Assembly (NCBI GenBank): GCA_003427395.1 | Contig: BFEA01000049.1 | Location: forward strand, 3,121,184-3,185,183 | DNA: 64,000 nucleotides | Source: Chara braunii | Taxonomy: Eukaryota > Streptophyta > Charophyceae > Charales > Characeae | Direction: 5' to 3' | Part shown: positions 10,341 through 21,295 of the stretch, piece by piece | Layout: each line of letters begins with the position of its first letter | Numbering within the stretch: the stretch's first letter is position 1 | Notes under the pieces: generated by a model | What the model saw: the letters and a program-made list of their open reading frames with translations, nothing else | Database searches by the model: none | Told to the model about the DNA's origin: nothing | Position numbers and translations under genes: made by a program

Positions 10341-11738
10341 CTGATGGACTCGATCTGTGGGGGAAGCCTACAAGGAAAATCCCATCACGATTGACATCAT
10401 CAACAAACTGTAGACCAAAGACAAGGCCACCACTAACGAGTTTGTGATGGTGGATGGGTTGTTCTTTCTTGAGAAGGCAGGGCTTAAGAGATTAGTTGTT
10501 CCATCTAGGGAAGTTTTGCGTAGTTTAGGAGAATGCCACGACGTAATGGGACATTTCGACTATAAGAAGACTAGTGCTAACTTAGTACAACGATTTTGGT
10601 GGCCTAACATGCTAGACAATGCAAAGAAGTACGTACGAACCTGTCAAGTCTGTCCGCGGCACAAGTCGCGGACTCAAGCTCCGCTTGGGTTACTCAAGAT
10701 TCTACCCATTCCTGCTGGCCCAGGGCAGAGTATCTCCATGGACTTCATGGATACTCTCGTGACCAGCAAGAATGGCAAGGGGCACATCTTCGTCGTAGTG
10801 GATAGGTTAATTGCCATGTCGAAGACTGCCAGGACTGGGCACGTCATTCAGTTGTTCATGGACAACTGGGTGTGTGACTTTGGACTACCAATGACAATCG
10901 TTAGTGATAGAGATGTGCGTTTCACAAGTGAGATGTGGAAGAAGGCCGCTGAACAGATGGGCAGCCAGCTTCCGATGACTTCTGGGAATCATCCCGAAGC
11001 AAATGGGTAGGCTGAACAGATGAACCGGGTGGTGCAGCATCTACTGAGGCATTACATCAAGCCAACCAGGATGACTGGGATGAGAAATTACCTCTCATCG
11101 CCAGCCTGTACAACAATGTTGTACACAGCACCACCGACGTCAGTCCTAATCAGCTGCATCTGGGATGGAAGCCTAGATTTTCTCTAGGCTTCCTCATGCC
11201 CGAAAACCAAACTGCTGCAACTCCTGGAACCATTGAATTTGGTATCCAGTATGAGAAATTGTTGCAGCAGACTGTCAAACACATCAACAAATCTCAGGAA
11301 GCTATGATTGCTTCTGAGAACAAGTGTCGCCGACAGTCCACATTTCAGATAGGGGAATGTGTGTGGGTCAAGGCTAGTGAGTTGGGACAGGAGTTTGGCA
11401 TCTCTAGGAAACTGATGCCTCAATATTTCGGTCCCTGGGAGGTCTTAGACATTGTGGGGAATGACTTGAATGGTCCCTCGTACGTCAATCGTATCCCTGG
11501 TCACCTACGCACTTACCCTATTTTTCACGCCTCCAAGCTTGCACCTTTCGCCGAGACAGCACAGTTCCCATCAAGGAGATCTATGCTAGCCCCAACCATG
11601 GATGGCCACGTGGACGTCGACGACATCCTGGATCATAGAGATATGCGTGTTCCCAAGCCACCTGGCAGGGGAAGAACTAAACCTGCAAGGGAATACCGAG
11701 TACATTTCAGGCATCATACTGATCCTACGAAAAATTGA
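10341..11738 (+). pseudogene. Second integrase with GPY/chromodomain-like tail (broken)
   Basis: After the first integrase the sequence jumps back to the RNase H-integrase linker of a different Ty3/gypsy copy. From 10444 there is an intact zinc region (H-x4-H in CHDVMGH; C-x2-C in CQVC), the acidic residues of SMDFMD and VSDRDVRF, and ANG-stop-AEQ, where a TAG at 11008 replaces a likely CAG. A frameshift follows; from 11196 the C-terminal domain is open: GPWEVLD, then a HLRTYPIFHASKL-type GPY/F module, then VDDILDHRD, as at the start of chromovirus chromodomain-like tails. It is clearly diverged from the first integrase, so it is not a simple duplication. Confidence 0.85.
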
Positions 11739-11823
11739 TGGATTTCAAAGGAGGAACTTGTCAAGTTATGAGAAGAAACTGAAGGGGAAGGCACCAACAT
11801 GAAGCATCTCATCGGACTTTCGA

Positions 11824-11840
11824 AGCTAAGGGGGATGGAA
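11824..11840 (+). other. Polypurine tract of element A
   Basis: AAGCTAAGGGGGATGGAA directly before TG of the 3' LTR; it primes plus-strand synthesis in this class. Confidence 0.65.
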
Positions 11841-12913
11841 TGTGAGGAACAAGCCCTCAATCGGCCCTATCAGACATCACATGATTTGGGCTAAGGCCCC
11901 CAGCATGTTGAGTGCCCACCCTAAGTGAAGGCGGGCCTGAATATTCGTCAGAGGCAAAATTCGACATTTCCATATATGGGTATTCAGGCTCTCGCAGCAC
12001 ACCAGTTGGTTGGGTAGACGCGTGAGCCTCACATTGCGGCATCATACAGTTGGCCCAGGCCTTGATAGCTGCGCCTTGGCACATACACACAAAGTAGGGC
12101 CGATATATTGGGAAGCAGGCCATCAGCCTTTGCAAAAGCAGTACTGCCGACGCACCTGCCTGGGAGCCCTGCACAGATGCAGCAAACAACCCAAGTCCAG
12201 AGGCTCGGGCCGTGCCCAACTGTAATGGGCCCAGGCCCTCAACTGTAGTCTCGGGCCTGGCCGCAGGGTTTGAAGCCCAACCGGAAGCTACTGGAAGCTT
12301 CCAGCCATGCCACACGCAGCATCCAGGAGGCTGCCACTTCCACAAAAGGAGTGAGGCAGCCCAGGCCAGGCATTCTGGCAGTGCTGGCATTGCGAAAGTG
12401 CTGTTGCGCTCTCGCTTGATGCTGCACTGCTGCCAAAGGCATTGACGGGGCGCGTAGTGGTGAGGAGGGGCGCTGCAGGGCAGCAGGGCGCTGGCAGCCA
12501 TAGCCGGGCTGCTGGGCGCCAGAGGGTGTAGTGGACGATCTGGTGGTCTTCAGGGAAGGAGGCGAGTGTGGGGTAATCAAGGTCTGATTGAGGGTGACGA
12601 GATACGTACCTGGTGCATGAAGAGAGGTCGACTATGGAGTTGGCAGTCTGTACATTGGTCTTCGAGAGTCGAAGTGAGCCTGTTGCGTGAACCAGTTGTA
12701 GGTAGGATAGTCGGGCAGAGTAGGTTGGGCGCTGGGCGCCAGACAGAGAGGAGCGACTTTGGATATTGTGTTGGTGTGGCCTACGGGCTTGAACATTGGC
12801 TCATTACTTCGTTGTAGTGCATTTTGTACTCTCTGCTTGGATACGACTACCTGGACATCTGTGTGATTTCGCAACTTGATTTTTGTATATCGTTTGCACT
12901 CATATTCCTTGCA
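11841..12913 (+). repeat. 3' LTR of element A (LTR family 2)
   Basis: Starts TGTGAGG after the polypurine tract and ends CCTTGCA. It aligns piecewise with the LTR at 20255-21236: a shared CCCTAAGTGAAGGCGGGCC block, a TTGGTGT/GTGATTTCGCAA-like U5 and the same end. It does not match the 5' LTR of its own element over any long stretch. GC-rich GGCGCTGG/GGGCGCCAG motifs lie at about 12475-12525 and 12725-12745. Confidence 0.75.
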
Positions 12914-14064
12914 GGACTTACTCTTCCTACTTTTATCCCAACGTTTCTCTTTCCCCGAGTCCACCTTCTTCCCCCGATCCCGAGTCATTTTCTTCCATGT
13001 CCATTTCTGTCTCCTCCCGGGGGGGGGCGGCAGAGTCCCTTCCCTGACCCTCCCCATGGAGGTTGTTCTCAGTCTCTGAGCTCAGCGTTTTCCCCCTGTT
13101 TGTCTGAACCTTCGGACCCGCTTTCAATGAGGGGATCCTTTTTTTTTTTTTTGAAGGGGATGGGGGAGGGCCGCCATTCTTATTGACTGCTGATTTCACA
13201 TTCATCAACACTTTTTTATAATTTTTCTTACCGATGTCGGCTTTCCTAGAGTTAATTGGGCAGGTTGGATCTTCTTTGGAATGAAAGTATCGTCTGCACT
13301 TTCAACACCACGGGGAGTCGGCACATGCGATATTCAAATCCACCCATCCATCGTCCTCTAAATCGATAATCAAGTATTGCTTGTACGATAGTCTGGCCGA
13401 AGGCTCCAGAGTCCAGATCAAAATGTATGCACCAAAGATCCGTGGAGATTGGATCTTGGTAAGCATCATGGACATTCAAAATACTACCAAACGCCTTTTT
13501 GATAGCGCCACGGAGGTGAGGGAGGACTGACACCGGGACTTGAATGACTTTCCCCTAGAAGGAGCGAAACCTCTGAGCTTCATTCCATTCGTAGAGCTCA
13601 TTTTCTGTCATGCATAGCATGAAACGGACTTTGTACATTTTTCCATCCAGTTCGATATTGTCCTTCCCTTTCCGTTTCATCGGCATGGCGATTTCACTGG
13701 CACTAGCCACGTACGTGATCAGGTTCTTGCCTTCGCAACGAAACCCCCCTCTTTTCGGAGCGACATTGATTTCTCTAGATTCTGTCCACCCATCTTCGTA
13801 GATACGGATTAGACAGTTTTTAACTGAGGCAGGGAGGGATGCAGAATCCGCTCCGAACTGGACAGAAACTGCATGCTCATTGAGCCATTCTACGACGTCC
13901 TTATTAACAACAACACGTACGAATTCCTGACCGAAGTCTCCAATCTTCGGTGCAAATTCCTCCGGGAGGATGCCCTTTGAGTAGCATTCCTCCAGGACCT
14001 TCCGTATCCTTAGTTTTTCTGCAGGAGACATTGGGACCGTGGATGGGGAGCTAGATTCCGCCAT
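12914..14064 (-). pseudogene. LINE ORF1 remnant (copy 1)
   Basis: Starts at ATG 14064. The protein is homologous along its length to the frame at 36221-37072 (shared EHAVS..FG..S, RNEGKNLVTYVAS / RCEGKNLITYVAS, DRKMY / DGKMY). A stop at 13555 falls where the other copy has Trp (LFW), i.e. TGG to TAG. Near 13300 a zinc-knuckle-like C-x2-C-x4-H-x6-C is interrupted by a stop inside the first pair. A Lys/Glu-rich tail runs to about 12930. ORF1 proteins of plant LINEs bind the element RNA; that role is from family knowledge. The right edge of element A abuts it at 12913/12914. Confidence 0.75.
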
Positions 14065-14287
14065 ACTGGCGGGTACTATTCTAGCCTCTACCAGCCCTGA
14101 ACGGTGGAGGTATACCAGCAGTGAACAGTGGAGATCCCGGTTTACTCTGGACTACCGTTGAGGTGACTCATTGACTATCTGAAAGTTGCTACTAGAGGGA
14201 GACGATCGCCATTACCTGACCGTGAATCTCCGAATTCTGGTAGTCTTGGACTTTCACTTGAGTACTTGAAGTCTTCAGTCTTGAGTG

Positions 14288-14300
14288 AGCACTTGCCTTA

Positions 14301-14304
<4 letters not shown>
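14288..14304. repeat. Target-site duplication, left copy
   Basis: AGCACTTGCCTTAATTA, identical to 17720-17736; the two copies bracket the truncated LINE. Confidence 0.85.

Positions 14305-14357
<53 letters not shown>
14305..14357 (-). repeat. (TAA)n 3' tail of LINE copy 1
   Basis: About 17 TTA units on the plus strand, i.e. TAA/AAT on the LINE strand, joined directly to the target duplication. Confidence 0.9.
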
Positions 14358-15121
14358 TTAAAGGAAAACGTCCCCGCCAGTATTAGTGGTGCTGATAAGA
14401 GCAGACACCACTAGCACCTGGGAGAGGCTCCATCTATTGGTGGGGAGCATCACCTGCTGGAAAGCGGGTCCAGCGTCCCATTTACAGACTGAGTTCAAAG
14501 CACCTTAGAGAAACAATCGAGGGAGATTCTTGCCAGCATTGATTGCCCTAAGAACCAGGGGATTGACTGAGCAGGGCCTGAAAGTGAAAAGGAACCTCTT
14601 CGCCCAGAGTTAGGCGCCAGATACTTGCAGCTACACCCTAGTTCCTCTCTTCCCCTATCAGACCCAATCCCAACTGTCTTTTTTTGGAGTATCTTTTAGT
14701 ACACAGTTTTGGGGTCCTGCCAGCATTGATTACCCTGGGGTCCAGGGGATTGACTGAGCAGGACTTCTACATACTGCACCCACACCCTTTTTTTTCCAAT
14801 CAATACGGGGGCCTGTCTTTCCAGCCGGGTCATGGGTAGACAGGCCAGGTGTGAGGGGGGGATAGGGGGGCAGGTTCTGCGTCCAGGGGGCGACCGGAGC
14901 AGAGACCTAATCCTCCTATTCCCTTCCTCCATCCTGGTCGGTCCCACCAAGATTGTGCTGGACGGGCTCCACAATATCTCGGCCATACCAGCTCAGCTCG
15001 ACTAAGGTGTTGTTTGATGGGGGAAACAGATCAGGAAACTCAGAAACCGGGGGGAGTGGGATGTTGCTGGGGATTTCAGTCCATTTATGAAAGAGCAATC
15101 GATACTCCTTCTGCGCTTTGT

Positions 15122-17715
15122 CTAGGCGATCGTTGCCATCGAAGAGCCAGCCATCCCATTGTACCCATGCAATCCGTCCTCACTGTTTCCCCCCCCCAGC
15201 CAGTCCATGCAGAATTCGTTCAATTTTTGAGTAATGTTTGCTCTTTTTGTGAGAGCTCTCATCCCTTGTACCGTCTTTTTCCAACGAGCTCTAATTCCTG
15301 TTTCAATCATGTCTTTAATCATTTCTGATATTTCGTTGCTTCCTACGTGTGCATTTTCAAGAACTAGAATGCATCTGTGGCGCCATATTGCCCATAGCAC
15401 GGCTTCCCTCCCTATCCTAAATAAATTTGTTGTGAAGTTCGAGGACTGGGCAGTCCAGTGACCGGTCAACAGGGCCCTCCATTCCCATGGCCAGTCTCTG
15501 TCTGTGTCTAGTTGGTTCCAGACCCGGACCCATCCCCGCCATGTAAAATAGAGGCAGGGCACTGCAGGAAGAGGTGCTCTATTGTTTCGTTAATCCTTCG
15601 AGAAGGGAAGCCCTCCTTGCATGCATGGCACCAGGGGAGAGCCATCCCTTTTTGCTCCAGGTGGGTGTGGTCAATGAGCCATGCATTCGTCGGAAGGCAG
15701 CGGTGGTTAATCTGCCATTGAAGCGAAGCAAACTTGGCTGGTTTGCTCTTCGCCTCTCTGAACCATTTAATGGGTCTCAAGGATTCCATAGGTGCATTGA
15801 GGTGTCGAGCCCAACGATCAATGATGCGATCCCTTAATTTTATTATAGTCCTGAGCATCCGGTAGGTTGCTTTAACTTCTAATGTATGGAGGTACCGGCA
15901 TCTGGGTTTTCTGTTTCTTGTCGGAATCTTCCATCTCCATTCCGCTATATGTATGGGGAGATCTTGGATTGGTACCTCTGGCCTGAAAGCCACCCAAGTT
16001 TCATTTGCACTTAAGACTCTTACTCTGTGGAGAATCTTAACATCAATCCATAAGACTTCATCTGGCCCTCCCTTGATCAAGTGGTTCTGCTGTGTACGAT
16101 AAAATAGATTCACCAGCACCTCCCCCGATTTACCTGTTATCACTTGCCCCACCCGGGTTGCGTCCCCTCTAAGCACCTCGCAGTCTCCCTCCTCTATAGT
16201 AGGCCCACGCCGAAGAGTCCGCACCCATGCGAGAGGGAGAGCAAAGAGGATTTGGTCCAGTCTTTCCCCTATCCTGTGGCAATGAGGGAACTTTTCTCTC
16301 AGCTGCTTCTCTGAGAGCCAGTCCTTCTTGGATTGGTCCCATAGGTGTCCAATTCTTGTGATCCCATTTTTCACCCATCCATTCCATGGGCTACATGAGC
16401 TGAGGAATACCCTCCCATGCCGATCCGTTATCCAGCGGTTCTCGAAAAGTGGTTGACGAGCGACTTCCTCCCATCTTTCGGGAAATGGCCTATCCGGGAG
16501 CGGGAGCCTCCTCCAGTCCTTAATTAATTTGGCCCAGAAGTCGTCTTTTCGCAGGTCCGGCGAGCTGCTGCACGATGTGAATGTGGTTGGGGTCTAGATG
16601 GGGGTCTGGGGATTGTCCAGAAGACGTCATCAAGCCAGGCCATGGGATGTTTTGAGGGTGCGGTTGCTGGGGCCAACCTCGACAGTTGTTCCCAGGCAAG
16701 CGGTTCCCAAGTGAGGCTGGGGGTACAAATAAGTCGTTTCAGCCATTGAAGAGAAAACGCTGCCGTTTGGGTGGCAGGGTCAAGAATGCCCAGGCCTCTT
16801 TGTGTCCTCGGTTGCACCACCGCATCCTAGGCAACACGACTGATGGTGTGATGGGCTTCATGGTTCCGTCTCCACAAGAAGGCTGCCACTTGTTGTTTTA
16901 GGGTCTTGGACGCCATCCCAGAAAGGGGCCAGATTGCAGACTTATACCAGATGGATGCCAGTACCACATTGTTTATAACTAGTGCCCTACCCATCAAAGA
17001 TGTGTTCTTGTCTTTCCAGGTTCCCATCTTTTGCACGGCCGGCTGCATTATCCAATTATCATTGCTAGGTGGCTTGCCATCGGCCGAGAGTGGAATTCCC
17101 AGGACCCTAAGGGGAGTTTCTAAATGGAGCCATGTCACCTTGGGTTGCTCTGGAGGCCTTCCACCGTCATGATGCATCCACCATCCCAATGTCTTATTGC
17201 CCCAATTGATTGCCATATCAGATAGGGCGCAGAATCGGGCCATTAGCCTTTCGGTTTCTTCCATATTACGTGCTGAGGCTTCTATCATTAGTGTGAGATC
17301 ATTTGCAAAGAGGGAGCATATTTGTATTGCCTCCTCAGGGATGGAGGATGTCTGGATCTTACTAATATTCTGATTGGCCCTCAGGTTGGCCGCCAAGGCC
17401 TCCATCACAACCACAAATAGGTATGGTGCTATTGGGTCTTCCTATCGGACCGAACGTTGCAGCGGGAAGTCCGGAGCGAGGTTCCCATTGATTTGCACAC
17501 GGGTGGTGGCGTTGCGTTGTAGTATCCTCACCCACCTCCTGAAGTTCCTCCCGAAGTTCATTTTCTCCAGGCATTTATCCAAAAAGTGCCAATCCACATG
17601 GTAGTATGCCTTCTCAAAGTCGATGAAGAGGAAGGCGGCGTTGCACTTAGATTGTCGGGATAGCCTCAACAGCTCATTAATTAAGAGGATATTATTGTGG
17701 ATGCGTCTCCCCTTC
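15122..17715 (-). pseudogene. LINE ORF2 reverse transcriptase, C-terminal two thirds (broken)
   Basis: Reads from LKGRRIHNN (about 17710) through FLFIDFEKAYYHVDW (about 17625), SVR-stop-EDPIAPYLF (stop at 17442), FANDLTLM (about 17315), RGLGILD (about 16790), then LPLAWVR and a zf-RVT-type zinc region WCHACKEG...HLFLQCP (about 15640-15570), ending REAVLWAIWRHRC (about 15400) to 15122. The catalytic FADD motif is FAND, a G-to-A change. Stops at 17442 and 16821 and a frameshift between 16524 and 16374 kill it. The endonuclease domain is absent through truncation. Confidence 0.9.
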
Positions 17716-17719
17716 AGAA

Positions 17720-17736
17720 AGCACTTGCCTTAATTA
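17720..17736. repeat. Target-site duplication, right copy
   Basis: Identical 17 bases to 14288-14304. Confidence 0.85.
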
Positions 17737-18160
17737 AATACGCGGCCCACCGGCCTTACCCTTTGCCCACCAGCCTCTTTCCCTGCCATAGCACCTGCCA
17801 CATAAAGAATGAGCAGCGAACGAGGTGAGAGAAGGTAATTACCAGATGAGGTGGTGGTAATTCCGTTCTTACCTCGTGGCGATGGCATAATTTTGGAGGA
17901 GTGCTGGTGTTATCCCTAATCCGTGCAACGTTAAATTTTGGCGGAAGAGTCACTGCTGCCGCTCCATGGCTTTCCCGCTATGGCGGACTGTCGGGCACTA
18001 TTCCTGCTGTAATTCACCATGTGGTAACTTTCGTGGAGGAAAAGTTACCGCATCAAAAATTAGCGCTGCGATTAGCGCAACCGGTCCGCCCAGAAGAGAG
18101 AAGGAAGATTATGCATGGCCTCTGCGCAACAATGGACCTCCTCATGGGCGGAATCTGTCC
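17737..18160. other. Flanking DNA upstream of LINE ORF1 remnant
   Basis: If the LINE insertion is removed, this joins to 14064-14304 as the upstream region of the ORF1 remnant (minus strand). No coding frame of note. Confidence 0.4.
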
Positions 18161-18190
18161 CTTCAATCAACTTTTTTTTTTTTTTTTTTT

Positions 18191-18250
18191 GGTTGAACTG
18201 ATCAGAACATATACTACACTTGAACTTAACCAAAAAGCCGAGAAGGCTAT
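18191..18250 (-). pseudogene. U2: U2 snRNA retropseudogene (5' 60 nt)
   Basis: Read from 18250 on the minus strand: ATAGCCTTCTCGGCTTTTTGG, then TTAAGTTCAAGTGTAGTAT, then ATGTTCTGATCAG. This is the 5' end of the spliceosomal U2 snRNA, including the branch-point-pairing GTAGTA core, with several C-to-T-like changes. It breaks off after about 60 nt and continues into an A-tail (T-run on the plus strand, 18172-18190). Short flanking repeats TCAAT[C/T]AAC occur at 18163-18171 and 18251-18259. A truncated, polyadenylated copy with target duplications indicates LINE-driven retrotransposition; it is not a functional U2 gene. Confidence 0.8.
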
Positions 18251-18321
18251 TCAATTAACTTTTGTTTTTTGTCTTAGCCAAAAGGCTGAGAAGGCTATTC
18301 CATTAACTTTTGTTTTTTGTG
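18226..18321 (-). repeat. 48-bp tandem duplication over the U2 5' junction
   Basis: 18226-18273 and 18274-18321 are near-identical 48-bp units. Each holds the first about 25 nt of U2 plus the flank ATTAACTTTTGTTTTTTGT (exact at 18254-18272 and 18302-18320). The second U2 piece is 18271-18298. Confidence 0.8.
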
Positions 18322-18590
18322 TAAGTGCTAAATAGGAAAAATTGTAAAATACTAAATAATAAATACTAAAATGTCCGGATTTCTTGCCCTGTTTGTCTTC
18401 TTTTGTGTTCATTGCGGGACGTTGGGGACTTGCAACTTCAGGCGCTTGAGATTCACGTTAAGGTAATCTTGTGCTTTATCCACCTTTTCTTTTTTTCCGT
18501 TGTTGCACACTCTTGTCTGTGATTTCCTCCCTCCCTCTCTCCCCCCCTCCTGCCCCCCCCCGCCACCCCTAAACAATCGTCCATACACAT

Positions 18591-18800
18591 TCAAAATGTT
18601 GGACTCCTCGAATGCACCTGGTCCAAAATGGTGTCCGCATGCATCTAGAATTCTGAGTGGAGTGAGGCCCAGTATCCCCTGATCTGTTCTGGTCAAAATG
18701 TTGCACTTCTCGAATGCATCTGGTCCAAAAAGGCTTTCACATGCATCTAGAATTGTGAGTAGTGGAGCGAGGCCCAGTATCCCGTGATCGGTTCTGGTGA
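18591..18800 (+). repeat. Two-copy tandem repeat, 102-bp period
   Basis: Units start TCAAAATGTTG at 18591 and 18693 and share GCATGCATCTAGAATT and GAGGCCCAGTATCCC. No coding content. Confidence 0.75.
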
Positions 18801-20254
18801 GACTCGCCCTGGCAGTCGGGCTCCTTGACTGGCTGGCATTTTTTTTTCCTTCCCATGCTACTCTTCTCTGTATCATTCCAATGTTAACGGATGTCCCGAA
18901 GGACGGTCAGCAGGCCATTTCTATTGCATGGAAAACTGCAAGATTGGAAAATTGAGCGTCACAAAAAACAACAACATCCGACTGTGACCATAATGTAATG
19001 GAACCAGCAGAAAAGTTGTTGCCAAGTGAAAATAGCAGGAGGGAGATCCCACTACCGATGTATGTAGATTGGTGTTTAAGGTGTGTGACTGTCAGGCATC
19101 GTGGATTTCACAGGAAATCAGTGGTAGCCTGTTTTTGTGAATTAAGCCCGGGAAAAGGATGTTTTCTTTTGCTCTCCAATTGGTAGGTTTTTCTTTTGTT
19201 TTTGTTGTTGGGGTCTTGTGGCTGTCCCAAACATGCGTGAAATCGCAACCAAGTTTTTTGGTTCGTGGAATCACATACGTTTCACTCACGGTGAAGGCAA
19301 AGACGAATGGCTTCGTCGCTGGAAATTGATTGTGGTTTGGGAGGTGTTTGGGAGGGTTCGATCCCCTCACCTACAGCAAATGGTGTATGGAGTTACTCTT
19401 GCCCTCCTTTGCCAAAGAAAATTTATGTTAGAACAACCGAACAGCATGCACTGCGGCCTATTTCAAGGAAACCTCAGACTATTGTCAATGAATATGGTCC
19501 GTGTGCCCACTCACATGCAGTCATCTCGACTACCACAACCATGGTCAGTGAATCATACTGACATCTGACACCCCGCCTGGAGCAGACACCATCTGTGTGA
19601 AGAGCACTTTCTTCTCTTTTTTAGCAGTCTTTTCTTCATTTGTTTGGTCATGAAATGGTTTCTTGCGCTTATTTTCCCCATTTCACGCCGCCACCCACCT
19701 GTCCCCCACCCGTCCCACACCCGTCACACTAATCCACATACATGGCTAGTGGGATCGCCCTCCAGGTGTACGTTTTTTGCCTGGAATTTCTGATCTTTTT
19801 CGTGTTTTGCATTTTTATGCAACTAAAAATGGCCAAATTGTGAAAGTGCCGAATGAAAAACAAGTGTAACTTTTTGCCTTGAATTTCTGATCTTCTTTTT
19901 GTGTTGTTTTTCTATCCAACTAAAAATTGCGAAATTGTGAAATTGTGAAATTGTGAGATGGAAATTTAGAGTCCAGTGCAGCCCGTTGTGCAATCACAGA
20001 GTCACCAGGAAAAAAGAAGAAAGAAAGAAAAAGAAAGTCATGTGGCAATGCAGATGATTCGTCTCAGGGCGTACTCACACAGGCACTATAGTAAATGCAT
20101 CTGACCGCATTTACAGCCGGAGATGTATGCATCTGGACGCAATTCTGTCCAGAAATTGGGAAACCGTATTAGTGGATCTCCTCAAACCGTCCTACAGGAC
20201 ATCCATTGAAATCGGAACCGCACACAGAACATGACCATGGCCCCTGTGCAAGGA
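18801..20254. other. Intergenic DNA with one local tandem repeat
   Basis: No gene or element end is recognised. An imperfect two-copy repeat lies at about 19768-19945 (TTTTTGCCTGGAATTTCTGATC and TTTTTGCCTTGAATTTCTGATC blocks, then CAACTAAAAAT, then AAATTGTGAAA), period about 95 bp. Confidence 0.5.
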
Positions 20255-21236
20255 TGTGCGAGGATGTGGCTCCTCGACAAGCCAAGGGGCCCCTGATGCG
20301 AGTGTGACCGCCCTAAGTGAAGGCGGGCCTAACAAATCACGAGAGCCCCAAATGCTGTCAATTTCGTATGCGGGGCTCAGGCAGTTGTGTCGCGTCAGTC
20401 GGTTGAGGGAACCCAGGACTCGAGCTGCAAAGAATTTCCACGGCCTTCCAGGCCGGCAGGATTCGCAGCAACATACACAGACAGTTGGGAGGCCTAACTG
20501 AACAAGGCCCAGCAGCTGCAGCAGAGGCCCAGCCACTTGGGGCCTACCGGAAGCTTCTGGGCGCAGGCCCAGCCCAGCCAAGCCGCAGGCCTGGCCAGAA
20601 CTCTTTGATATAGGAAAGAGCTCTTGGCCAGGCACAGCATTCGGGCACTTGCAAGCAAGCGGCAGCGCTGCTGTAGCGGAGTCTCGCGGGCTGCTGCTTG
20701 CGCTAAGGCAAGGTGCTGCACACGGGCGGTAGTGTACGAGGAAGGGCGCTGCTGAGGGCAGCGCCATAGCTCAGCCTCCATAGCTGGCCGAGGCTTGGAT
20801 GTACAGCAAGGCGCAGGGGTGGTCTTCGGGTGTACAGAGGGAAGACGAGGGTGAAAGTCGAGGGAGAGAGAGAAGGATGATGATGATGATGATGTGAGGG
20901 CACATACCTGGTATTGGCAATGATCTGCATTGGTCGACATCTTCAAGTACTTTGTTGGCTGCTGACGTCAGCAGTTGCATTGTCAATTAGCAGACAGATA
21001 GTAGCTGTGTAGGGAGTAGACTGGGCGCCAAGCGCCAAGTAGGGAGAAGGGCCTGGATACTCACGTTGGTGAGGGCGAGAGCAAGCTCTCATTGACATTC
21101 GATTTTCAGTGTTATGATTCTTCATTGGTGTTATATTGGTGCAATGCTGCTTTCTGGACACTGTGATACTTTCTGGGTCTCAATGTGATTGTGCAATCTG
21201 GATTTTGTCATCTCGCTATAGCTCATTTTCCTTGCA
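20255..21236 (+). repeat. LTR, family 2, second copy
   Basis: Shares with 11841-12913 the CCCTAAGTGAAGGCGGGCC block, the gradient of GGCGC-rich motifs, the TCAATGTGATTGTGCAATCTGGATTTT-like U5 and the CCTTGCA end. Start is approximate (TGTGCGAGG at 20255 or TGTGGCTCC at 20265). A (GAT)n run lies at about 20877-20894. Confidence 0.65.
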
Positions 21237-21239
21237 ATT

Positions 21240-21252
21240 TGGTATCGACGCG
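21240..21252 (+). other. Damaged primer-binding site
   Basis: TGGTATCGACGCG follows the LTR end by three bases. The first eight bases fit the initiator-Met primer site; the rest does not. Internal sequence stops after about 60 bp where element B begins. Confidence 0.5.
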
Positions 21253-21295
21253 CTTTACTGGTTCTTTGCAATAGCTCTTCGGTGCTTCGCATGAG

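Larger units (their letters stand above)
2801..12913 (+). mobile_element. Element A: chimeric Ty3/gypsy retrotransposon
   Basis: About 10 kb: LTR, primer site, leader, gag, PR-RT-RH-INT, second INT with C-terminal tail, polypurine tract, LTR. The two LTRs are of different subfamilies and there are two integrases in series, so the element is a fusion of the 5' part of one copy and the 3' part of another, with the joint near 10340-10440. All frames are broken. No target duplication can be assigned because the left edge is unclear. Confidence 0.75.
14305..17719 (-). mobile_element. 5'-truncated LINE (copy 1) with (TAA)n tail
   Basis: On the minus strand: RT from the F-x-KGR-x-I motif onward, C-terminal zinc region, 3' UTR (about 14358-15121) and a (TAA)n tail (14305-14357), all between identical 17-bp flanking repeats. 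This is the standard outcome of target-primed reverse transcription with 5' truncation. The 3' UTR holds two copies of CCAGCATTGATT...AGGGGATTGACTGAGCAGG (about 14535-14580 and 14715-14765). It landed 224 bp upstream of the ORF1 remnant. Confidence 0.9.

Noticed and set aside
11857-12501. 214-codon minus-strand frame
   Set aside because: Lies wholly inside the 3' LTR of element A, is GC-rich and without a motif; a similar frame appears in the sister LTR (20192-20767) for the same reason.
18191-18250. Functional U2 snRNA gene
   Set aside because: Only about 60 of the roughly 190 nt are present, with base changes and an A-tail; no USE or TATA-type snRNA promoter was seen upstream (at higher coordinates).
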